Origin: Acephala macrosclerotiorum
Taxonomy: Eukaryota > Ascomycota > Leotiomycetes > Helotiales > Mollisiaceae
Direction of reading: 5' to 3'
Assembly: GCA_014904845.1 (NCBI GenBank)
Contig: MU119253.1
Coordinates: 124,001 to 188,000 of the forward strand
DNA: 64,000 bases
A program made the translations under genes and the position numbers. The stretch's first letter is position 1, and each line of letters opens with the position of its first letter. This document shows positions 44,630 to 55,367 of this stretch, in pieces. A model generated the notes under the pieces. That model did not search any database. It was not told the DNA's origin and saw nothing but the letters and a program-made list of their open reading frames with translations.

Positions 44630-45646
44630 TCAATGCCTATCAATATCCTCTGCAAAGATAAATGGTTTCCTCAACTCTCTCAGCTTGCCTTTGAAAATCC
44701 TCATCGCCTCAGAATCATGAATGAAATCCCTCTTTGGCACCCGCACTTCCAAATTTCCACTCCGAAAATCCCGAGGAAACTTATGCGCCCAGATCGGAGC
44801 CCAATAATCTGCCTCCGAAATCTTCTCTACAAACTCCAACGGTGTGTTTACATTATCCATACAACTCAGTCGTACCTTTTCTCTCATCGCTTGCACACTT
44901 TCGAACTCAACGACTTCCAGTGTCTCCAGATCCAAGATCGCACCTTCTTTTCCCAAATATCCTATGTTGGAGGAATTTTGACGCTCCGCAGTCTCTTTCG
45001 CCAGCCATTCAGTGTGCGGCGTTCTTATTTCTTGAGGCAGGATGCCATCAAGCAAGATCCGAGCATCGACATGCAGATTCACCAAATATTCAGCGAATAA
45101 TTTCAGAACATGTTCCTTCAGAAACGCCTCTCCATCTTCATCCTCTCTCACATAGCAAAACTCCAAAATAGCAGTCGAAATCATCGACTGCTGAAGGAGA
45201 ATGATTTCCGCAAGTTCTTCAGCAATACCTTCAAATCCAGACGCCTTCTCTTTGAAAACCGACCAAAATTCCCGTTTCACATGCCCATACACCCTCCCAT
45301 TCGCAGCGTCCCACGGTATCTTTCCAGCTCGCATAAGATCAAGCAACGTGATACCGCTCCAAGGGTCGAGGAAGTTGGGAGCACTGGAGTCGATATGGTT
45401 TATAGTGTCTTGATCTGAGCCACTTGCCCACTGAGCACTGGCTGACTTTGGATTATCTCGGCGATGGGTGATTGCGAGGTCGAGGGTTTTCGAGAGCTCA
45501 GCATCATGGTCGACTAGGTCGCGGCGTTGGTAAGGCTGTGGTGGTTAGTGTGAGGTGGCAACAGAGTTGAGTGAGTGAAGGCTAACTATGTTGTCGGGCC
45601 CAGTGGGCTTCCACGCTGGCTCGTACAGCCTGGATTCTACCGACAT
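44630..45646 (-). CDS. Family 2 array protein D (function unknown)
   Basis: Exons 45646-45587 and 45535-44630, separated by a 51-bp phase-0 intron, give 321 residues. The 20-codon first exon (MSVESRLYEPAWKPTGPDNI) precedes the family core: RRDLVDHDAELSKTLDLAIT, DPWSGITLLDLM, IAEELAEIILLQQSMI with STAILEFCYV, AEYLVNLHVDARILLDG, TPLEFVEKISEADYW, and the tail KRDFIHDSEAMRIFKGKL with LRELRKPFIFAEDI. No known domain, signal or membrane helix. Intact and the best full-length reference for the family. Adjacent paralogue E, in the same orientation, begins with nearly the same first exon, supporting tandem duplication. Confidence 0.75.
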
Positions 45647-45796
45647 TCTAACTGTTTTAGAAACGTTGACGGATCTTGATGAAAGAGGCAGGAATCGAGT
45701 CGAAGAATGAATAGCAGTGTCTCAGGTGCACAGCCTCATTATGATTGAGATGTAGGCCAGCCTCGGTGTGGCTTGATCCAGCCATTGGCAGAAACA

Positions 45797-47871
45797 TCAA
45801 TTGATAGCCTCAGCAAAAATCAATGGCTTTCGCAACGCTCTTAGTATATCTTTTAAGAATTCCAAAGTTTCGGAGGAAGGGATAAAATCCTTCCTCTTGC
45901 CTTGGAGGAATGGAATGGAATGGAATAAATTTTAAGTCCGGGTCTGCCGTTAGGCCATAGGACTGTCGGAGTCATCTCTAGCTGTCCCCTATAGTGTACA
46001 CGGCTATATACACTTGCTATTCTGAGCAAATAAAACTAACTAAGGAAAGAGTGCCTTGTCTTAATAAGCTATGCCCTTTGAGTATAGATAAATTTCCCGA
46101 CCTCGACTAGAGTCTCTCCTTCTTACCTCAGCCTTTTGAGCCTGCCCTTGCTGACCAGGCGAGAGATCGAAAGGGCTTGTAGTAATCACTTAGTGCCGGG
46201 ATTCTAGTCTGCTATCGGCGCCGGACCCACCCGGGCTTACCCAATAGATTTACAGTCGGTCCAACGCATTGCATAGTAGCCTCTACTCCACCTCTCAATC
46301 CCTCCCTTTCTAGCTCTAAAGCTGTCTTTGTATTGGCCCTTTATCCAATCCTTTAGTGAGTATCTCAATTGATTGGATGAAAGCCTTCTTTCTCTCTAAC
46401 GTGTCCCTAGATCTCTACTTTCCTTTTTTCCTATAGGCGCCCAGTCCTGGTAGTGTGGCAGGCACTTTAATCGATTCGCTGGGAGCTTCTGCTCCAAAGT
46501 CCAGTCTCTCTTCTTGTGACTCACGTCTTTTTTCTCGCCTGAGGCCTTCTATTCTCAGGGTCTATACTGCCCCCCTCTCCTCTGCTCTCTTTCAGCTGAG
46601 CGTGTGCCTTTTTTGTCGAGTCGTTGTCGAGATGTGTGATTGTCGTAATGAAGTCGGCAAACTAATAAACCTCGAGAGTACTTTCTCGAGAGTGAGAGTG
46701 GATTTGAGAGCAGAGGTATTGAGTTTCTCTTTGGCCTAGAGTAAGACAATACTAGGTGACACATAGAGAGCTTTTCTCTAGGGGACCAACTTGAGTACTA
46801 AGTCTTGCATGGAGCACTTTTCTTGTCCCGCCTTAGAAGAGAGAGTTTTCATGTCGATTTAGGCTCTAGTGAGCCTGCGCCGGCGACGCAGTCGTCGGTT
46901 TGTTATCTGTGAACCTTCCCTCTAGTCTGCAAGTAGTCCGGGATATAAAACAATTACTTCGCTATTAGTTCTTCGACGTGAACCGTTAAAAACGCAGATT
47001 TCAAAATTTTTGGAATATTGTGTAGGAAGGTTTGCTCTTGCCCTGGAGGTCCGGTCCTAAACCCGTCCCATCCTCCCTTGATTTCTGCCTATCCGCTTCC
47101 GCCCAATAATTCTCAGCCCTCGAGATCTTTCTCACAAACTTAATCGGGACAATGGATTTATAAAGACATTTTTCTCGAGCCCGTGCCCTCAAAGCAGCTT
47201 GAGCACTCGTCGCATCTCCCAAAAACATCCACTTTCATACGAAAAAGCACCACCTTCCTGTAGAGCGTCACCAACTTTCTCTAGGCCCCGTTCCGTTAAC
47301 GCTGGGCTTCCTCAAAATCAGTCTACCCGAGGAGAAGGTAAGCATCGCCGTACAAATCTAAGAGATACAACGCAAACACTTTCAATGCCTCCTTTCGAAG
47401 GACTCATTCTCACCCTCAGCAAAGCCGAAATCTAGTATCGTAGTTCGAATACGTTTTTGCAACAACATCAGCTTCGCAAGATCCTGGGTAAGTTCCGTAG
47501 AGGTAAACACCCAGTACCCCTTCCGAAGCGCGTCCGGTGTTGCTTGTGAGTACGCGTTTCGGCCATAGCCACGAGGCAATTTTGAATTTAATTCACTGAA
47601 TAAATAAACTTCCCGAAAGGTGATTCCTGACCAGGAGTCGAGGAGTTCCTCTGGGGACAACTTCATGTTGTGACGGAGGCGACCATTGTCTCGGGCGTAG
47701 GTTACGGCACAGTCGAGTGCTGAAGAGAGCTCCGCGTCATGTTCGACGAGATCATGGCGTTCGTCAGGCTGAGCCTAGATGCGTAACAATAACCCTTAAC
47801 TTAGAGGTTGAAGTTGTAAGTAGACTTACCACGCTGTCGGACTCGCTAGAGCATTTTGATTCCACGAACAT
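45797..47871 (-). pseudogene. Family 2 array member E, frameshifted and interrupted by an insertion
   Basis: Exon 1 at 47871-47830 (MFVESKCSSESDSV), a 54-bp phase-0 intron, then exon 2 from 47775 with DERHDLVEHDAELSSALD, LDSWSGITFREVYLF and LTQDLAKLMLLQKRIR, TTILDFGFAEGEN. Near 47384 the frame slips (the family block continues as FALYLLDLYGDAYLLLG). KFVRKISRAENYWAEA follows in another frame and the gene is cut near 47035. Its true 3' end lies at 45797-45905, reading GKRKDFIPSSETLEFLKD, ILRALRKPLIFAEAIN and a stop. The 1.1 kb between is foreign DNA (see the element at 45909-47034). Dead gene. Confidence 0.75.
45909..47034 (-). mobile_element. 1.1-kb insertion, retroelement-like, with 15-bp direct repeat and GGAAT tail
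   Basis: CTCTTGCCTTGGAGG at 45894-45908 and CTCTTGCCCTGGAGG at 47035-47049 flank the insert as a target duplication with one mismatch. They split the coding sequence of array member E at a single point. On the plus strand the insert begins GGAAT-type repeats (AATGGAATGGAATGGAATAA), that is, an ATTCC-repeat tail at its 3' end when read on the minus strand. A simple-repeat tail with a variable-length target duplication is typical of non-LTR retrotransposons or SINE-like elements. No reverse transcriptase frame is present, so it is 5'-truncated or non-autonomous. Family not identified. Confidence 0.65.
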
Positions 47872-48032
47872 TACTCTTTCCCTTACTTGAATCGTAGTCA
47901 GCAATAGTGAAAAATTTCGAAGTGAAGACCACGAGGATGTCTCAGATGTACAGCCCATTCCACAGAATGCCACAGCGCTAATCACTAAAGTAAGGCGGAA
48001 ATACTTCATCCAACCCCGTTCTTCAATTACCA

Positions 48033-48926
48033 TCAAATAGCTTCTACAGAAATTATCGGCTTTCTCAAAGCTCTCAGCCTGTCTTTGAACACCTTCAACG
48101 CATTCGAAGAAAGAATAAAATCCTTCCCCTTGAGTTCAGCCCAAGCCTCCCTCTTTTGCACATTCATTTCCAATAGTCCGAATCGCAATCCGGATTCAGC
48201 TCTCGATATTTGATTAATGAACTCATAAGGGTCGATTTTCTGCCATGGCTTTATCGCACTCACCCACGACCCTCTTCTTGGCAGTCGTTGCTCCTTTCCG
48301 ATTCCAATGAGCTGCTTGAGCCTTCCTCTAAGCCCAGCTCGCAGTTTCTCTGTCACGTAATCCCCCAAGTCACTGAGTATGATACAAGCCTCTTCGTACA
48401 GATCCAGGAGATAACTCGTATAGAGTTTCGAGATTCTGTCCTCGAAATATTCCCACTGCCTCCCCCTCCTCTGTGACTCGGAATTCACGAGGCAGAAATT
48501 CGAGATCGCTATACGAAGCTGTTCTTCCTCTAATATATATCTTGTGAGGCCTTTTGCAATGCACTTCCAAGCGTACGTGGGACTATGCTTGATGAATGGC
48601 ACAAGAATAAAATTGCGTTTGTCGTAAGCGCGCTTTGTAGCTAGTCTATCAATGTCGCTCATGGAGATGCCGCTCCAGGAATCGGTGTATCTTGGATATA
48701 CTCGACAACTTGCAAGCAAGTGCTTTGGGAGTTTGAGGGGTATGCTCTTTCGATGATAGGTTATTGCAAGATCGAGCGCTGAGGACAGTCTTGCATCTTC
48801 GTCGTAAGGCTGGAGGTTAGGCTGGAGACTTGAGTTAGGATCGAATATTGATACGCTGTTAGGAGGGGTACTTGCTTCGGTTCTTATGTTTAAGACAGAT
48901 GTGCCATGGCTAATTGGAGTTGACAT
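48033..48926 (-). CDS. Family 2 array protein F (function unknown)
   Basis: A single exon of 297 residues. The N-terminus (MSTPISHGTSVLNIRTEAST) is Ser/Thr/Pro-rich; the family core follows: ARLSSALDLAITYHRK near residue 50, YTDSWSGISMSDID, IAKGLTRYILEEEQLRIAIS with NFCLVNSE, TSYLLDLYEEACIILSDLGD, DPYEFINQISRAES, and the tail GKDFILSSNALKVFKDRL with RALRKPIISVEAI. No intron where D, E, G and H have one. No domain, signal peptide or membrane helix recognised. The frame is intact, so it is probably functional. Confidence 0.75.
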   Translation of the reverse strand: MSTPISHGTSVLNIRTEASTPPNSVSIFDPNSSLQPNLQPYDEDARLSSALDLAITYHRKSIPLKLPKHLLASCRVYPRYTDSWSGISMSDIDRLATKRAYDKRNFILVPFIKHSPTYAWKCIAKGLTRYILEEEQLRIAISNFCLVNSESQRRGRQWEYFEDRISKLYTSYLLDLYEEACIILSDLGDYVTEKLRAGLRGRLKQLIGIGKEQRLPRRGSWVSAIKPWQKIDPYEFINQISRAESGLRFGLLEMNVQKREAWAELKGKDFILSSNALKVFKDRLRALRKPIISVEAI

Positions 48927-49531
48927 ATTTAAATCGAGTTTAATCGAGTCGATTTTGGGAGTGCTGGATTAACTTTGAGAAATAGTGGAGGAGCAGCCTG
49001 AAATTTCCTTGCATTCGTGGTCTCACGTGCCCAGCCTTGCGTATGCCCAGTGCATCGACGCCACATCACCAATCACCAGTACAAGGCAAAAAGACCGACG
49101 TCTGGTGATACAAAGAATTCCATTGATACTTTTTGCTCCCCAAACGCCTTTAGAAAACCTCCGAGGTGCAATCTCGGCTCAGTCTTTATCCTGATCTATC
49201 CTACTGCTCTTTCTAGTATATCCTGATCCTCTATCAGCAAGGTTTCAAGTGCGCTCTCTATCCTATAAACGCTCTATCCTGATGTATGATCTGTCTCATT
49301 CGGTCCTCCTGCCCATTCCCAGACCTTCTTGTCGGGAAGGTTCTCGATTGTGGCCTAGGTGCCAAATAAATCCGCATGCAAAGCAATGCTGAACTGCAGA
49401 ACGACGATGGTATACATGTGTAAGCAATCTCTCTCATCGGGCCGTTTCTATCTGTGGTCTGTGATTCGAATCAATGGTGGGTATTCGTATTTCGGAAAAT
49501 CGTGGTCGTGGTCCTTGTCGTAGTAGAGGAC
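48927..49531. other. Intergenic region
   Basis: About 600 bp between array member F and the F-box gene. No gene is seen. Confidence 0.5.
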
Positions 49532-50720
49532 TCAATTGACCTGGAGATGGAAATACTCCGACTTCTTACAAGCTTCAACTATCTCAGCGGGAATCTCATG
49601 ATCTTTTTCGCTAGCCACGATCTGGCATTGCTGTCGTGCCAATGTATGCTCGAGAGTATAGCAAAGCAATTCAGCAATCTCCTCGTCCTCTCCGAGTCGG
49701 CCTAGCAAGTTCAGCTTCGTGAGAACTGGTGGCAAGCCAACGGAGTGGAGACGAGGATGACCTGATCCAATGAGCTGATAGTCGCGGAGTGTGAGCGATT
49801 TCAGTACTTGAAATTCTCGTAGTCGGAGCGCATGCCGAGCAATCAAGGTTGGAAAATCGATGGTGATGTCTTCGAGGGTTTGGCAGGCGGAGCTAAGAGC
49901 TGAAATGTAGTCTCCGATATCAAGAGGACTCTCTTCTAGCTCAGGCGAAGGTTCAGCGACTTGCGTGATTGAAATTTTCTGCAGGGCTTCTGGGTGGAGA
50001 AGAATGTCGGACAGGGCATCGTCGTTGATGTCACATTCCAGGAGATGCAATTCTTTCAGGCCGGTATTCTCAGGCTTCTCGAGACTGTCGAATCCACGGG
50101 TGTCCAGCTTCGCCCGTCGGATGGTGAGTATTTCGAGGGTTGGATGGCTGAAAATATGGATATTCTCTTGAAGATCCCAATAGCCACCATCTTCGCGCTG
50201 ATAGAACAATGAGCCTGGCGTATTTGTTAGCATTCCTTCCGAAATGACTTTGATATCACGTGAGGCGCAACTTACAAGTCTTCAGACAGGCCAGGTCAAA
50301 GGGTCCATTGAAGAGATTTCCAATCCCATGAGCGAGCTTTTCAGGCACCGACACCTCCAAGTTCTCTAGATTTGACATGGTCGAGATCGTGTGCGAGAAG
50401 TGATCGAATTTGAGGCGCTTGTCAACAGGGCTTTCCGGAAGGGCCATGACCTCTGACAGCTCTTCGCTGGGATACTCCAGTCGCACCTCCTGAATCAGGG
50501 AGCCGCGTCGCGGGCGTCGAGCCAGCGACTCTGAGAAAGATACATGATGTCGAGGGTGATCGAAAGCAACAGATTTGTGCAAGATAGGGTCAGCAAGGCG
50601 ATTCAGCTTCTTGCTGACAAGACAGACAGAGAAGAGGTCGCGCGCAGAGAGAGCTCCAAGGATTTGTTCGATGAGTTCATCTGGTAAGTTGCCGAGCGCA
50701 GGCAACTTGTCGATGCTCAT
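49532..50720 (-). CDS. F-box protein with leucine-rich C-terminal region
   Basis: Exons 50720-50276 and 50214-49532 (61-bp intron) give 375 residues. The F-box is at the N-terminus (LGNLPDELIEQILGALSARD, then LFSVCLVSKKLNRLADPIL), the part that binds Skp1 in SCF ubiquitin ligases. The rest has irregular leucine-rich repeats (LENLEVSV, TLEILTIRRAKLD, GLKELHLLECDINDDALSDI, VLKSLTLRDYQLIG), probably the substrate-binding side. It ends HLQVN. Cytosolic or nuclear. It lies inside the family 2 array but shows no sequence relation to it; fungal F-box genes are often species-specific. Target unknown. Confidence 0.85.
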
Positions 50721-51640
50721 TGTGGAGGTCTGCGGGGATGGCGGGGTGATATTGGAGTTATTCTTGTTTTGGAGATTTCATGGGGCGATGCGCTGGGAAT
50801 TTATTCCAGTCCGCGCCACGTGAAACCGATGTCCTCGCCACACTAGGCACCTGAGGCAGCAGACCAAAGGTCGAATGCACGTGATGCTTATTATGATTTT
50901 GTCTACCAGCGAATGTGTTGGATGGCACCAAGTTATTGAGTCTTATCTAGTACATGGAGAGTACTTGTATTGAACTTGGTGACGTCGAACAAAGGAAGAA
51001 TGTTCTTTCAAGTCTTTTGACGAAACTGCGAACACCTTCGGCTCGCAGAAAGGGGCAACCCGGGGAACAGCAGGTATGATGGTTTACTTCTTCTTTTGAT
51101 TAAAAATGTATATCTGGGAGCGATAAGATTGCTCAGACAGAATCGGTAGCCTTTAAGTAATGAATAACTACTCATATTTGCAATGACGTAGTCATGCGGA
51201 CGCATTGTTTGCTGCTCTTGGAGTCTACAGGCATCGTTCGCTAAATCCTAGTGATTTGCTCAGCACTTCCAAGCCTCTACTCGCTGAATTTATAGGCCCT
51301 CTACTGAACTTTTAGAGTAGCACTCCCTCCTACAACTACCTCTGTTAAAAGGAGGGGTTCACCATTAAGTACTTGTGATACATTTATCAATGTAGATTTA
51401 GAGAAGCCACATTACGTATCTTTCATTCTCTATGTACTTGTATCTTGTAGAGAACTCAAAATCTGCGTTGTCATGCAAGCCAAGCACGTGTGCAGGCTGC
51501 AGGGCCTTGCAAGGCTGTGTACAACTATGAGACATTTTCCTGCTTTCTCATCACAAGGTAACGAATTGTACGAGCAATTCTAGACTCATCTCCCTTGAAT
51601 CCTCTGAATATCTTTTCATCCGTATTCAGCATCCACTTTA
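50721..51640. other. Intergenic region
   Basis: About 920 bp; divergent upstream regions of the F-box gene and array member G. No gene seen. Confidence 0.5.
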
Positions 51641-52474
51641 ATGGCTTCCTCAAGCAGGAGCGACCAGAACAGCCAAGCGTCACGAGACAGCCTCAAGGAG
51701 GCAACTCAGGCAAGAACGTCCCACCACAGCCTCACCCACACAAACTAACATAACCAGTACATACCCTTTCACATCCAAGAACAAAGTCGTGTAAAACTCG
51801 CTTTCGACACAGCAATAACGCACATCCTCGATCTGGGAATTTCAGGTTACGAACCACCTCTCGTTCCTCCCACCACCTCACAAGCACCATGGCCGCAGGA
51901 AGCGCTGAAAAACAGGCTCGAAATGACTTCATTCCGAGTCTGGACCGTAGTTCGAGACATCGCCGGCCTTATACATCGTCATCCCATCATCCGCCCCGCT
52001 ATTCTTGAATTCGTTGGGATTTCTGATGCTGAGTATCGGAAGAGTGATGGACATTTACTTTTTTATAAATTTGTTTATAGTTTGTATTCCGAAGCTAGGA
52101 TATTGATGGATGCATTTGAAAAAGCAGAAACATGGAGAAGGGAGAAAAAGATGAGATGGTGGTTAAAGCTGTCTGGTAGCAACCTTTTAAAGGATCCGAG
52201 ATCGGAGAAAAAGGAGTTAGAGGTTATGAAGGAGTTTGAGAAGGATCATAGCTCTATTACGAGAGTTGATTTTATGGCCCCTATAAGACAAGCTGAGGTA
52301 ATGGGTAGGAGAGAGGGATGGAATAAATGGGGTTGGTGGGGCGAGGATTGGGAGGCGAGGAGATGGCTGAAGGGCTTTCCAGGATCTTCGAATGCGGTAA
52401 AGGAGTTGAAGGCTGACTTGAAGAAGTTGAAGCCGGAGAAGACGATCATCTATCCGGAAGCTTTGGAGTGTTGA
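51641..52474 (+). CDS. Family 2 array protein G (function unknown)
   Basis: Exons 51641-51709 and 51758-52474 give 261 residues. The 48-bp phase-0 intron has a GC-AG boundary (CAG/gcaaga, then accag/TAC). The first exon is Ser/Gln-rich (MASSSRSDQNSQASRDSLKE). Core: RVKLAFDTAITHILDLG, FRVWTVVRDIAGLIHRHPI with IRPAILEFVGISD, YKFVYSLYSEARILMDAF, ITRVDFMAPIRQAEVM, and a weaker C-terminal signature GFPGSSNAVKELKADLKKLK with EALEC at the end. It is more divergent than C-F but keeps block order and exon structure. No known domain; Lys/Trp-rich linker. Orientation is opposite to C-F. Confidence 0.7.
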
Positions 52475-52765
52475 TAGTATAAAACACGAAAGTCGGTTGA
52501 AGGGCAGTTTTGAGGCAGGCTAGTGAACTTCTCCCTTGCCACGCGAAAATCCAAAATTTTCGAGGTTGAGTTGGCCTTCATTGATCAAAGAACTAACTTT
52601 TGAGAAGACCTTAACTCAATCGAGTTCTCTTGACAAAAGGGCGCGCTCTACAGAGATTTATAATCTGCGGCAGACCTACTTCACGTGACCATTTCCTCAG
52701 TTACTTGAAACCTCGAAGTCCCGAGAGGACAAAGACTTCTATTTATGCATGTCAGTAAGCAAGTC

Positions 52766-53902
52766 ATGTCTCTTTCTACTACTCGGCAAGTCTACCGCCG
52801 GGGTGCCTCCAAATCAAATACTCTCGGGCCCCTAACCGAGCCCATCGGCCTCCTAAAACCAACCAAGATCGTCATTCGCAACTACGCTATCTCTGGCTCC
52901 TTAACTACCGCGACATCAACATTCTCTCCAACACCAACCCATAGCCCGTCCATCCCACCGGAATACCCCGCTCCGACGCCTCCGGGTCTATCATCGCTCT
53001 CGGTTCCCATGCCACCAAATTCCAGCGCGGCGACCGCGTGAGTCTGATTTTCGACCCGAAAAGCATCTTTGGCACGGGACAAGAGAACGAGTGGTTAGAA
53101 GGAGAAGTAGATGGTGTTTTGGCTGACTTTTTGGTTGTCGGTGAGGGGAAGGTGATGAGGATTTCGGATCATTTAGGGTGGGAGGAGGCGAGTTGTTTGG
53201 TTTGTGCCGGGGTTGCTGCTTGGAGTGGACTGGCAATCCGTGAGGAGGACGGTTTCGATCCAAGATGCGTTTGTCAAACATTTAAAATGAGGAGAGTAAA
53301 GAGCTGGTGAGTGTTGGAACTAGCGGAGTGAGCTTGATGGCTTTTGAAGTTAGCATTTATTACTCGTTATAAAGTGATCGTTACTTCTAGCTCAGATGAG
53401 AAGCTTGAGAAAGTTCAGAAGATTGCTGGAGGAAAGAGGTCTTGACCATCAATTATAGTACGACCCTTGGTTGGGAGCTTAAAGTGCTGAAGTTGAATAG
53501 TGGGATAGGTGTTGATATTGTCCTCCAGAATGGCGGGGTATCTTCTTTGATGAAGAGTGTTGCTGCGACTGCTACGGAAGGAATCATCAGCAAAATTGGG
53601 TATCTTGGAAAGCAAGATCCGAAGGACTTGCTGGGTCTTGTCTCAGCTTTGATCAGAAAAGCTATCAATCTTCGGCATGAAATGCACATTTGTTCATCAA
53701 AACATACTAATGGGTCCCTAGAGGAATCAACGTTGGTTCTAGGTTAGACTTCAAAGCTCTCAATCGAGTGGTAGAAGCCAATGAAATGCACTTTGAAGAC
53801 ATCATCGACAGGAAATTTCCGTTCAGGGAGGCGGAAGAGGTATTCAAATATTCGAAAACGCAGACACACATCGGGAAGGTCGTCATTGAGTTTGAAGAGT
53901 AG
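52766..53902 (+). pseudogene. Zinc-type/quinone-reductase-like alcohol dehydrogenase (MDR), decayed
   Basis: Medium-chain dehydrogenase of the NAD(P)H-dependent type. From ATG 52766: MSLSTTRQVYRRG and LTEPIGLLKPTKIVIR, then a frameshift to NYRDINILSNTNP followed by TAG at 52942-52944 where Trp is expected. ASGSIIALGSHATKFQRGDRV runs into the open frame SLIFDPKSIFGTGQENEWL, GVLADFLVVGEGKVMRISDH and GWEEASCLVCAGVAAWSGL. The cofactor-loop segment is missing or mutated. VIVTSSSDEKLEKVQK, INYSTTLGWELKVLKLNSG, GYLGKQDPKDLLGLVSALI and the tail DIIDRKFPFREAEEVFKY, HIGKVVIEFEE end at 53902. Frameshifts, the lost nucleotide-binding glycines and a nonsense codon show it is dead. Confidence 0.85.
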
Positions 53903-54277
53903 AAGACTGCCCGTCAACCAGTGGAGAAAGAGCAGAGAATGCGCGAGGCGGAATTCTGGTCCTGCAACAAGGACTTCCTATAAACTTACTAAAACCTGAC
54001 ATAATAAAAAGATGTCGTGTACTTCCCAGAGTCCTTTGAATGATTTAGTCGCCCGTTAGCTAGCCGAGTCTGCCTTGTCAGCACTGCGCAGGACTTGCCT
54101 CGGTCTGTGAGTCCTTCACCAGGCATCCAACACGAGGCTGTGCCAAAACAGAACATCAAAAGCACCCGATTTCCAGCCTTGTATCCTTCACGTCTGTACA
54201 AGCGTTCGAAATAACTCATTTCAGTTTCGGAGAGAAAATCTTCACAAGCTCATAAAATTCGAAGTGATCGCTTAAGC
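53903..54277. other. Intergenic region
   Basis: No gene seen in about 375 bp. Confidence 0.5.
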
Positions 54278-55045
54278 ATGGCAGCCGAACGTGGAGCAAA
54301 ACGCCAGTCGGCCTCAACAATGACAGAGGTACACACCCCAACAGGTTCTAAAATATACAGAAACTAACAATTCCAGCAGTCAATATACGCAAAACCGCAC
54401 CAGAGCATCGAACTCACAGAAACCCACAAAGAAAACGAAAAGTTCGCCTCAGCTCTCCTCTCACGCACCATCCGAGTCGGAGGCCCCCAATCAGGCCTAG
54501 TCTCATGGCCACCCATCACCATCCAAGAATCAGATTCTCAAATGAAAGGCATTTTCCACTATGTTGCAGAATCAGTAGCTGATCTCTTACTACAAGATTT
54601 GGAAACAAGGAGAGCCGTTGAGGTGCTGATTGGGAACACCAATTCCGACTATTTCGACCGCGTTGTCCCTCCAGTTTTCACGACATTCATTGAGAATCTT
54701 GTTTTGGAGGCGAATGGATTACTTGAAACTGCTCGGAAATTAGGGGGCTTGAGAGGAAAAAGTCATAGCATCTTCGGCAGAATTCGGTATTCGAAGGAGG
54801 AAAGGGAGCAGATGAGTGAGCTTTCGAGGTTCAAGGCACAAAGGAGAAGTGTTGGAGAGTTGTTAGGGATGATTTGGCAGCATCGAGCACCTGTATGGGA
54901 TTTTCCAAAGAAAGATAGCGAGGGAAGGAATTACTGGGCGAGTAATGTTGAGTTCGTGAGGGGGTCCAAGACGATACAGGCGTTGAAGGTTGACTTGAGG
55001 GGGTTGAGGAAGTCGTTCGTAGATATTGAAGCCGTTCGAGATTGA
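54278..55045 (+). CDS. Family 2 array protein H (function unknown)
   Basis: Exons 54278-54328 and 54377-55045 with a 48-bp phase-0 intron give 239 residues. First exon MAAERGAKRQSASTMTE, then QSIYAKPHQSIELTETHKEN. Family blocks are recognisable but divergent: YVAESVADLLLQDLETRRAV, TTFIENLVLEANGLLETA, RRSVGELLGMIWQHRAPVW, and the C-terminal signature EFVRGSKTIQALKVDLRGLR with KSFVDIEAVRD. The same exon pattern as D, E and G supports membership. No known domain or targeting signal. Intact. Confidence 0.7.
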
Positions 55046-55367
55046 TGTGAGCGGGCCATAGAGGGACGACGGACTGGGCCTCTCCTACAGATCTGTTCGA
55101 GACTGCCTTGAGATGTAGGGTTTTCTTTCCATATAAAGATACCAGATTAATTCGCGTTTCTCAGCGATTGAATAATCTTGTTCAGCACTGAACGGAAGAA
55201 GAGTCTTGTCCCATCAATTTTCTTCATCCGCGCCCTATTTCGCTGGAACTTCGTCCTATGTTGCATTCTTCGCCACCTGTTAACTTTCATCCTCAACCTT
55301 CCCCGCGATGAGATCATCAAATACACCTCAAAGGCTCATTTTCGTAAGCATCGGAACTGGAATCTCA

